Origin: DATEPR01 sp036502345
GTDB taxonomy: Bacteria > Actinomycetota > Actinomycetes > Mycobacteriales > Pseudonocardiaceae
Length of the DNA: 27,443 bases
Reading direction: 5' to 3'
Assembly (NCBI GenBank): GCA_036502345.1
Contig: DASXYT010000313.1
Location: forward strand, 1 to 27,443
Below are positions 21,785-27,443 of the stretch, in pieces (positions within the stretch are counted from its first letter, which is position 1; every line of letters begins with the position of its first letter). The position numbers and the translations under genes are program-made. A model generated the notes under the pieces. The model did not search any database. It was not told the DNA's origin and saw only the letters and a program-made list of their open reading frames with translations.

Positions 21785-22648
21785 TCAGAGCACGGCGTCG
21801 GCCAGCTTGGCCACCTCGTCCACGTCGTCCAGTGCCGGGTGCAGGATCAGTTCGTCGGTACCGATCTCCTCGAACGCCCGGACGGCGGCCCGCACCGCGT
21901 CCGCTCCGGCGTGCACACCGTTGGCCACCATGTCGCCGAATTCCTCGCCGCCGGCGATGTAGTAGTTCCGGACGTTGGCCCTGCCCTTGTCGACGTCGCC
22001 GAAGACGAAGTAGGCGACCGCGACCAGTTGCGGCGAACCATCCCGCCCTGCCGCCTGCCACGCGTTCCTGGCCTGCTCGAAGGGTTCCGCGACCATCGGC
22101 GCCGGCATGCCGCCCGCGACGTAGCCCTGGCCCCAGCGGGCCATCCGTTCGAACGACGCGGCAGCGGAACCACCGAACAGCAACGGCACCTCACGCGTGC
22201 CCGCCGGTACGCCCGGGTTCGGTCCGCCGCCGAACGGCTCACCACGCCAGACGCTCCGGTAGGTCTCCAGGTCCGCGTCGATCCGTTTGCCGAGGCCACG
22301 AGCGGGCAGTCCGGCCACGACGAAGTCGTCGCCGCGCGGGCCCGCGTTGCCGATACCCAGGCCCAGTCGCAACCGGCCGCCGGACACCCCGTCGATCCCG
22401 GCGGCCTCCTTCGCCAGCAGTGCCCCTGGCCAGGTCGGGCCGAGCAGGACGGTGGTCAGCAGGCCGATCGTGCTGGTCGCACCGGCGGCCGCGGCGAGCG
22501 CGACGGTGTCGATCACACCCGGGTAGGCCATCCTGCCGACGGTGCCCAACGTCGAGAAGCCTGCGCTTTCCGCCTGTGCCGCCCACTGCGGGATGACGGA
22601 GGCCCGGACGTCGCGGACCTGGTTGGGTAAGCCGATACCGATGTGCAT
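21785..22648 (-). CDS. LLM-class F420-dependent oxidoreductase
   Basis: This 287-residue luciferase-like TIM-barrel protein has MHIGIGLPNQV at its start, VALAAAAGATSTIGLLT, the central GVSGGRLRLGLGIGN and REVPLLFGGSAAAS in the C-terminal half. It probably uses F420 or flavin for a redox step; the substrate is unknown. ATG 22648 is chosen for AGGAG (minus strand, 22661-22657) and the conserved first strand. Codon 7 is TTA (22630-22628), one of only two TTA codons I noticed in coding sequence here, so it may be bldA-dependent. It stands alone between PadR and the MerR operon. It is only distantly similar to the other LLM enzyme at 5770. Confidence 0.88.
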   Translation of the reverse strand: MHIGIGLPNQVRDVRASVIPQWAAQAESAGFSTLGTVGRMAYPGVIDTVALAAAAGATSTIGLLTTVLLGPTWPGALLAKEAAGIDGVSGGRLRLGLGIGNAGPRGDDFVVAGLPARGLGKRIDADLETYRSVWRGEPFGGGPNPGVPAGTREVPLLFGGSAAASFERMARWGQGYVAGGMPAPMVAEPFEQARNAWQAAGRDGSPQLVAVAYFVFGDVDKGRANVRNYYIAGGEEFGDMVANGVHAGADAVRAAVRAFEEIGTDELILHPALDDVDEVAKLADAVL

Positions 22649-22666
22649 CGAGATGTCTCCTCTGAC

Positions 22667-22735
22667 TTCACGTTGCCGAATCCGGTCCAACTCAGTGAAC
22701 TCGTCGAAGGCGGGGTTGATTCCGTCGAACGTGAA
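22667..22735. promoter_or_regulatory. Separated inverted repeat upstream of LLM gene
   Basis: TTCACGTT (22667-22674) and its exact complement AACGTGAA (22728-22735) flank 53 bases in the gap between the monooxygenase stop and the oxidoreductase start. They could be paired operator half-sites. The reading frame of the oxidoreductase stays open through this gap, but it contains no ATG or GTG start and nothing recognisable. Confidence 0.3.
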
Positions 22736-22751
22736 ATCGCGCCGGACCTCG

Positions 22752-23909
22752 CTAGCGGCCGCCGGCCACGCGGACCGCCGCGAATCCGTGGTCGAGCATC
22801 TCCCGCTCGTAGGCGCCGAGCCGCGTGTCGCGGTCGGTGGCGCTCAGTCGGCGGACCAGTAGCGCTGCGTCGCGCAGTGCGGTGTTCGCGCCGGAGCCGC
22901 CTGCCGGGCTCATCGCGTGCACGGCGTCGCCGAGCAGGGTGACCGGCCCGGTGGTCCAGGCGGGCACCGGCCTGCTGACCCGGATCGGCAGATGGAAGTT
23001 CTCCCCGACAACACAGTGGGCCAGCAGTTCGCGCAGGTTCGGATGCCAGCTGCGGGTCATCCCGATCACGGTCTCCCGAAGCCGTTCACCGTCCAGCGTG
23101 GACATCACGGCATCCGGATGCGGGAAGCAGCGAAGGGGCGCGGTGAGGGCGAACATCAGGTAGTCCTCGGTCGGAGTGAGCCGGACCCCGAACCGCGATG
23201 CGGCCTCGGTCACGGGTTCGGCGAACTCGACCAGACCCAGCGCCATCCCGATCGGACGAGGAATCGCGCGGACCGCGAGGAAACCGCGCTTGACGTCGGC
23301 GGGCAGCAACGTCCGGGTCGTGGCGTCGAGCAATACCTTGCCGTAGATGACGCGGTTGCCGGTGTCGACGACCTCGGCGTGCGGCAGCAGTTGGCCCCGT
23401 ACCCGCGATCCGACCCCATCGGCACCGACCAGCACGTCGGCGACCACCGAATCGCCGTTGGCGAAGTGCGCGCGGACACCGGCACCCTCGGTTTCGTAGT
23501 GGGTGAACTCGGCGCCGAACCGGACCAGGTCGCCGAGATCGGCGAGCATGATCTCCCGCACCGTCAGCCGATTGACCGCGACACTCACCGCGGCCGGCGA
23601 CGTGGCAGGCCTGCCGGGGCCGCCGGGCAGGACCCGCAACCTGCGCAGCCGCTTGGTCGCCACGGTGACCTGCCCGCCAGGGCGACCGGCGGTGGCCAGC
23701 AGCAACTGGTAGGACGCTGGCGGCAGACAGTCGGCGAGGGCGGTCGCACCGCCGCCGCCGAGATGGATCCGGTAGCCCTGCCGGCGTGCGGTCGGCTCCG
23801 CGTCGCGCTCGTGGACGGTGACCGGGATGCCGGCGCGGTGCAGACCTTCGGCGAGGCACAGGCCGCCCAGCCCGCCACCGATGACGACCACCCGAGGTGG
23901 CTCACTCAT
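22752..23909 (-). CDS. FAD-dependent monooxygenase (group A, PHBH fold)
   Basis: This 385-residue flavoprotein hydroxylase has the FAD dinucleotide motif VVVIGGGLGGLCLAEGL at its start, the NAD(P)H/FAD motif VLVGADGVGSRVR in the middle and the ribose-binding motif LLGDAVHAMSPAGGSGANTA near the C terminus. Such enzymes hydroxylate aromatic compounds or inactivate drugs such as rifamycins and tetracyclines. ATG 23909 overlaps the preceding membrane-protein stop by 8 bases. It is the third gene of an operon led by a TipA-like MerR regulator, which suggests a drug-inducible detoxification enzyme. The specific substrate is unknown. Confidence 0.92.
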   Translation of the reverse strand: MSEPPRVVVIGGGLGGLCLAEGLHRAGIPVTVHERDAEPTARRQGYRIHLGGGGATALADCLPPASYQLLLATAGRPGGQVTVATKRLRRLRVLPGGPGRPATSPAAVSVAVNRLTVREIMLADLGDLVRFGAEFTHYETEGAGVRAHFANGDSVVADVLVGADGVGSRVRGQLLPHAEVVDTGNRVIYGKVLLDATTRTLLPADVKRGFLAVRAIPRPIGMALGLVEFAEPVTEAASRFGVRLTPTEDYLMFALTAPLRCFPHPDAVMSTLDGERLRETVIGMTRSWHPNLRELLAHCVVGENFHLPIRVSRPVPAWTTGPVTLLGDAVHAMSPAGGSGANTALRDAALLVRRLSATDRDTRLGAYEREMLDHGFAAVRVAGGR

Positions 23910-24588
23910 GGGTCGCCACCTCGGTCCTCGGCTGGTCGGCGTCGACGCCGATCGACTCGAGATAGGGCCGCACGCCCAGCCCGGTGCGTTTGCCGTACCA
24001 GCCTGCGAAACCGACCATGGCGACGATCAGCACAGCGGGCAGCGCCTTGGACACGGTCACCAGGGGGTCGACCGGCAGCACGATGACGAGCACGATGCGC
24101 AGCGCGGCCTCGGCCAGCAGCAGGCAACCCCAGCCGAGGGTGAGCACGCGCAGCGCGTGTCGGAACGTCGGCCCGTCGGTCCAGGCGCGTCGCCAGAACT
24201 CCTCGGCCTCCTTTCGGCCGCCGGTCAGCAGGCCGAGCAGCAGCCGGTAGGCCAACGGGCGGCCCAGCGCGAGGGAAGCGAGGAACAGGATGCCGAGCAC
24301 GCCGGTCGGAATCGAGTCGGCGGCGAGCACCATCCGTACGCTGCCCGACACCGCCAGCGCCACCAGTTCCAGCGCGAACAGGGCGAGCACCACCCCGGCG
24401 ACCGCGTCGACTCGCCTGCGGCGCAACACTTCGATCAGTACTCGAAGTCCGGACAGGGCACCGCCGACCGCCAGCGCGAGCAACTCGCCTGCGCCGAACG
24501 CGCGCAGCACAGAGTAGCCGGCGATCGGCACCACGATGTCGGCCAGCAGCATCAGTCCGACGGGCCGGGCAATGGGGGAGCGATCCAT
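23902..24588 (-). CDS. VC0807-family integral membrane protein
   Basis: This 228-residue protein has about six hydrophobic segments. Family-like features are LMLLADIVVPIAGYSVLRAFG, GSVRMVLAADSIPTGVLG, LASLALGRPLAYRLLLG and FRHALRVLTLGWGCLLLAEA. VC0807-type proteins have no established function. ATG 24588 shares its A with the MerR stop (TGATG), so the two are coupled, and its own stop overlaps the monooxygenase start by 8 bases. It probably acts with these in a drug or membrane stress response, perhaps as a transporter; that is inferred from position. Confidence 0.75.
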   Translation of the reverse strand: MDRSPIARPVGLMLLADIVVPIAGYSVLRAFGAGELLALAVGGALSGLRVLIEVLRRRRVDAVAGVVLALFALELVALAVSGSVRMVLAADSIPTGVLGILFLASLALGRPLAYRLLLGLLTGGRKEAEEFWRRAWTDGPTFRHALRVLTLGWGCLLLAEAALRIVLVIVLPVDPLVTVSKALPAVLIVAMVGFAGWYGKRTGLGVRPYLESIGVDADQPRTEVATHE

Positions 24589-25355
24589 CAGGACGCCCCT
24601 TCGCCCGACCGCAGGTGGTCGCGGGCCTGTTGGAGGTAGTCGACGAGGGCGGCCCAGGGGATGCCCCAGTTCGGGTGGATCTCTTCGCCGTGGTCGGCCC
24701 ACATCTGCCGTACCCGGCCGCCGGCCGTCGAATCGCCGCCGGAGAACCGGGCGGTGGCCCGGTCGATCGCCTCGACGATGCCCAGCACCACAGGGTCGGT
24801 CGGCGCTGTTTCGGCGTCGTACTCGGCAAGGGCCTGTCGGTAGAGCTCGGGCAGTTCGACGGTGACCACCCGGTCCGCGGCCGGCCCCAGTTCGGCGTAG
24901 GACACGCCGAGCCGCTGGAGTTGTTCGGGGTCGAGGTGGTCGGCGAGCAGCCGATCCGTCTCGGTGGTCCGCGCGACGACGGCGAGCAGGTCGGCGGCGG
25001 TCGGCCGCTGGTGCTCGGCCAGTGCGTCCAGGAGCGCGGTCAACTGGATGCGTAGTCGCTCCCCGGCCCTGAGCTGGACGGTCAGCGCACGCAGTTGCTC
25101 GGCCAGGACCGCTGCCGGTTCCACCTGGTCGACCAGGCAGTCCTTGATCTGGTCGAGGCGAAGACCCAGTCCCCGCAGCGCGACGATCTGATAGAGCCGG
25201 GTCGCGTCGGCTGCGGTGTAGACCCGGTGCCCCCTGCTGGTGCGCCGGGTCGATGACAACAGGCCGATCTGGTCGTAGTGGTGCAGGGTGCGCACGGTCA
25301 GCCCGGTCGCCGAGGCCAGCTCACCGATCTTCCACTCGCGCTGCGGTTCGCTCAC
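24588..25355 (-). CDS. MerR-family regulator with TipAS-like domain
   Basis: This 255-residue activator has the MerR DNA-binding domain (WKIGELASATGLTVRTLHHY, then RGHRVYTAADATRLYQI), a dimerisation helix (about 75-120) and a C-terminal helical domain. That domain resembles the TipAS drug-binding fold (QMWADHGEEIHPNWGI, LVDYLQQARDHL). TipA-like proteins bind drugs such as thiopeptides and turn on their own promoter. GTG 25355 is the start; the predicted -10 ends about 6 bases upstream, so the mRNA may be leaderless. It leads an operon with a membrane protein and an FAD monooxygenase. The inducer is unknown. Confidence 0.88.
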   Translation of the reverse strand: MSEPQREWKIGELASATGLTVRTLHHYDQIGLLSSTRRTSRGHRVYTAADATRLYQIVALRGLGLRLDQIKDCLVDQVEPAAVLAEQLRALTVQLRAGERLRIQLTALLDALAEHQRPTAADLLAVVARTTETDRLLADHLDPEQLQRLGVSYAELGPAADRVVTVELPELYRQALAEYDAETAPTDPVVLGIVEAIDRATARFSGGDSTAGGRVRQMWADHGEEIHPNWGIPWAALVDYLQQARDHLRSGEGAS

Positions 25356-25361
25356 CGGCCC

Positions 25362-25392
25362 ACCATCCCACCTGACGTGACGTGAGGTGCAA
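25362..25392 (-). promoter_or_regulatory. MerR/TipA-type promoter and operator
   Basis: On the minus strand TTGCAC (25392-25387) and GATGGT (25367-25362) are 19 bases apart, the long spacing characteristic of MerR-activated promoters. The spacer is filled by a 21-base palindrome with one mismatch (25369-25389), core ACGTCACGT flanked by CCTC and CAGG. From memory this closely resembles the tipA promoter operator. It should be bound by the MerR protein encoded just downstream. Confidence 0.7.
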
Positions 25393-25766
25393 CTCGATGC
25401 GGCGAGATCAGTTCGCGATCGCCGAGAACATCGGTGAGCAGCACGCCATCCACCAGTTGGCCAAGTACGGTTTTGCCATGCGGGCGAACGGTTGTGCGGT
25501 CAGCACGTCGGCCTTGACCCTGGTGTGCTGTGCCGACAAGCGACCAGTCGAGTGACCCCATTGCGTGGCACCGATCGTGGCGGGAAGGGGTCGCGTGGGT
25601 CGCACCATGGTCAGGCGATATTCCAGTAGTTGTTCGACCGCTTTGGCTGAACAGCACCAACGCTCGTGCGCTCGGCTCTCGGACGGGGTCGACGAGCTTG
25701 ATACGGTTCATCAGGTCGGGGACTCTGATCATGAACGGTCGCAGCAGTGGTGGGGAGAACCGCGCG
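25393..25766. other. Gene-poor stretch between MerR promoter and MBL gene
   Basis: About 370 bases hold no gene I can support. GC content and codon bias drop, and short open frames on both strands (for example 25397-25555 plus, 25408-25608 minus) match no family I recognise and lack ribosome sites. It may be a decayed gene or insertion remnant. An imperfect inverted repeat, GTTCAT (25706-25711) with ATGAAC (25731-25736), is near the downstream gene. Confidence 0.4.
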
Positions 25767-26411
25767 ATGACGGCACAGCGGCTGACGCGGATCGCCGAGA
25801 ACGTACGGGTCCACCAGAGCGACTGGTGTCAGAGCAATGCGGTGATCGTGCGGGGACCTTCCGGTGTGCTGCTGGTCGACCCGGGAATACACGGCGACGA
25901 GCTGGCCGCGCTCGCGGATGAGCTGACCGACCACGGCGACGTGGTGACGGTCGGGTTCTCCACCCATCCGCACTGGGACCACCTGCTGTGGCACGCCCGG
26001 CTCGGTCCGGCACCCCGCTACGGCACCGCTCGGTGCGCGGCCACCGTTGCGGCCCGACTGGAACTCGGCCGTGAGATGGCCACCCAGACCGCTCAGGACG
26101 TGTCGCTGGAGCTGTTCGGCGCGATCGTCGCCCTGCCGCCGGAGACGGAGTGCATCCCGTGGGACGGCCCGCGGATCCGCGTCATCGAGCACCAGGCTCA
26201 TGCCGCCGGCCACGCGGCGCTGCTGATCGAGAACGACCGGGTGCTGGTGGCCGGCGACATGCTCTCCGATGTCCTGATCCCGATGCTCGATCTACGCGGC
26301 GGACAGAATCCGGTGCAGGACTACCTCGACACGTTGCGCCGCTTCGAGGACATCGTCTCCGACGTCGACCTCGTGATTCCTGGACACGGCTCCGTCGGCT
26401 CGGGCGGTTAG
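25767..26411 (+). CDS. Metallo-beta-lactamase-fold hydrolase, truncated by in-frame TAG
   Basis: This 214-residue reading has the zinc-binding motif THPHWDH (H67, H69, D71, H72), VLLVDPG before it, HAAGHAALL with the third His, VLVAGDML with the bridging Asp, and IPGHGSVG with the last His. It is a glyoxalase II/MBL-like hydrolase of unknown substrate. ATG 25767 follows GGGGAG at 25752-25757; ATG 25731 is an in-frame alternative. The frame stops at TAG 26409-26411 immediately after the last zinc ligand. It then continues with 55 codons of normal composition to a second TAG at 26577. Related proteins usually have a helical tail of this length after GHG, so the TAG looks like a nonsense mutation of a GAG, CAG or similar codon. 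Confidence 0.8.
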   Translation: MTAQRLTRIAENVRVHQSDWCQSNAVIVRGPSGVLLVDPGIHGDELAALADELTDHGDVVTVGFSTHPHWDHLLWHARLGPAPRYGTARCAATVAARLELGREMATQTAQDVSLELFGAIVALPPETECIPWDGPRIRVIEHQAHAAGHAALLIENDRVLVAGDMLSDVLIPMLDLRGGQNPVQDYLDTLRRFEDIVSDVDLVIPGHGSVGSGG

Positions 26412-26579
26412 CTTCGCCGCCGCATCGACCAGGACCGGACCTACGTGCTCGCCCTGCGGGAGGGCCGCGATCCCGTCGACGCACGCGTCGGCCCGGACGC
26501 GACCTACGGCCGGGACTGGCTACCCGATGTGCACGCCCGGCAGGTCCGCGACCTCGCCGCGACGACGCCGCACCAGTAG
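26412..26579 (+). pseudogene. Severed C-terminal tail of the MBL-fold gene
   Basis: Directly after TAG 26409-26411 the same frame stays open for 55 codons. It starts LRRRIDQDRTYVLALREG and contains DATYGRDWLPDVHARQV, then ends at TAG 26577-26579. The helical, charged composition and good GC3 bias are those of coding sequence, and no start codon with a ribosome site lies here. It is best read as the tail of the upstream hydrolase lost through one base change, or joined by stop readthrough. Confidence 0.65.
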
Positions 26580-26599
26580 TCGCGTCCGGCCGCACGCGA
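26580..26599 (+). terminator. Candidate hairpin after MBL gene tail
   Basis: TCGCGT-CCGGCCGC-ACGCGA is a perfect 6-base-pair stem beginning one base after the second TAG (26577-26579). Its position supports 26579, not 26411, as the original end of the gene. There is no T-run. Confidence 0.35.
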
Positions 26600-26746
26600 G
26601 CCGGTCCGCTTGCGACACAAGGCGCCCCGCCCCGACGTCCGCTGATCTTCGCCAGGTCGCGGCCGGGACCACGCCTTTTCGACAATTGTTCAAAGGTGGC
26701 CGCGCAGCCTTGGGCATTCGCACGTCCTGGGGCGGCGACCTGCCTG

Positions 26747-26752
26747 CCTATA
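26747..26752 (+). promoter_or_regulatory. Candidate -10 element for the binding-protein gene
   Basis: TATAGT stands out in GC-rich DNA 75 bases before the lipoprotein ATG, but no good -35 hexamer lies 16-18 bases upstream. A near-perfect palindrome GACAATTGTTC (26681-26691) further upstream could bind a regulator. The 248 bases between 26580 and 26827 hold no gene. Confidence 0.3.
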
Positions 26753-26827
26753 GTCGTCGGAACGTCCAGGATTCCACATCCGGCACGGTCCACCTCAATT
26801 CGCCCAAACCCCTTGTGAGGAGCGGCG

Positions 26828-27443
26828 ATGCGTACCCGCTTCACGTTCGGTCTCGTCGTGGTAGCCGCAGCCGGTCTGGCCGCTGCGTGCTCCACGCCCT
26901 CGACTCCCGGAGCTGCCGACACCAGCAGCGGCAGCGGCGGCACGATCACCGTCGCACTCGCCGACGACCCCGGCACGATCGATCCCACCCTGGCCAACAC
27001 GCTCGCGTCCAGGGTCGTGTTCACGTCCTTCTGCGAGAAGCTCTACGACGTCAACAACGCGTTGCAGCCGATCCCGCAGCTCGCGACAGCGCTGCCGAAG
27101 ACGTCCAGTGACGGCCTGACGGTCACCATCCCGGTCCGGTCAGGGGCCAAGTTCAACGACGGCACACCGTTCAACGCACAGGCTGTGGTGACCTCGCTGC
27201 AGCGCGACCTGACGCTGGCGGGTTCCGGTCGGGCGAAGGAGATCGCGGCCATCCAGTCGGTCTCCGCGCCCGACGCGACGACCGTGCAGATCAAGCTCAA
27301 GCACCCGTTCAGCCCGCTCGTCGCCCAACTCGCCGACCGGGCAGGCCTGGTCATGTCACCGACGGCGCTGCAGAAGGAAGGCGCCAAGTTCGCCACCAAC
27401 CCGGTCTGCGTCGGACCGTTCAAGTTCTCCAGCCGCGTCGAGG
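26828..27443 (+). CDS. ABC transporter solute-binding lipoprotein, family 5 (3' partial)
   Basis: The first 205 residues of a binding protein for peptides, nickel or oligosaccharides (SBP_bac_5 type) run off the window end. A signal peptide leads to a lipobox-like LAAAC with the lipidated cysteine at C21, then a Ser/Gly-rich spacer. The mature start is GTITVALADDPGTIDPTLAN, the characteristic entry of this family, followed by FCEKLYDVNNALQPIPQLA and FNDGTPFNAQAVVTSLQRD. ATG 26828 has GAGGAG at 26817-26822, 5 bases upstream. Permease and ATPase genes are expected further downstream. It acts on the outer face of the membrane. The ligand is not predictable from the portion seen. Confidence 0.92.
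   Translation, partial: MRTRFTFGLVVVAAAGLAAACSTPSTPGAADTSSGSGGTITVALADDPGTIDPTLANTLASRVVFTSFCEKLYDVNNALQPIPQLATALPKTSSDGLTVTIPVRSGAKFNDGTPFNAQAVVTSLQRDLTLAGSGRAKEIAAIQSVSAPDATTVQIKLKHPFSPLVAQLADRAGLVMSPTALQKEGAKFATNPVCVGPFKFSSRVE

Noticed and set aside
22649..22751. In-frame upstream extension of the second F420 oxidoreductase
   Set aside because: The frame is open but has only a TTG start at 22690 with no ribosome site; ATG 22648 has AGGAG and begins the conserved domain.
25352..25732. 126-codon minus-strand frame as a gene or transposase remnant
   Set aside because: I found no convincing motif, no ribosome site, and it overlaps the MerR promoter and start.

Overview
The window is GC-rich with strong third-position G/C bias, GTG starts, many 1-8 nt gene overlaps, F420-type oxidoreductases and a GH10-CBM2 xylanase with a TTA codon. 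This suggests a filamentous actinomycete, probably of Pseudonocardiales type; the order is an inference. No tRNA, rRNA, CRISPR array or insertion sequence was found.

Layout. (1) 1-3129: two sugar ABC permeases (the first cut by the window edge) and a secreted GH10 xylanase, closed by a strong bidirectional terminator. (2) 3181-5724: small regulatory and stress genes (MarR, RhaM-like mutarotase, hemerythrin, a second MarR, a YiiX-like cysteine hydrolase). (3) 5770-10050, minus strand: acyl carrier protein, family 1 glycosyltransferase, DrrAB-like ABC exporter and an F420 luciferase-like oxidoreductase. (4) 10214-19132, plus strand, diverging from (3): two tandem stand-alone condensation-domain proteins, a FabH-like enzyme, a second carrier protein, a second ketosynthase-like protein, an Sfp-type phosphopantetheinyl transferase, an aminoacyl-tRNA-synthetase-like amino acid:carrier protein ligase, E1 alpha and beta of a 2-oxoacid dehydrogenase-type enzyme, and a small PASTA protein. 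(5) 19100-25355, minus strand: tyrosine phosphatase, MFS exporter and PadR; a second F420 oxidoreductase; then a TipA-like MerR regulator with a membrane protein and an FAD monooxygenase. (6) 25393-27443: a gene-poor stretch, a metallo-beta-lactamase-fold gene broken by an in-frame TAG, and the start of a family 5 solute-binding lipoprotein.

Blocks (3) and (4) look like one biosynthetic gene cluster with a divergent control region at 10051-10213. It has no adenylation domain, no malonyl acyltransferase and no modular NRPS or PKS. The parts suggest a fully discrete carrier-protein line. An amino acid (glycine or alanine by family precedent) would be loaded by the synthetase-like ligase. A two-carbon or acyl unit would come from a thiamine-diphosphate E1 pair that has no E2 or E3 partner here. 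Joining would involve the FabH-like pair and the condensation proteins, followed by glycosylation and export. I do not recognise a known product, and this pathway order is inference.
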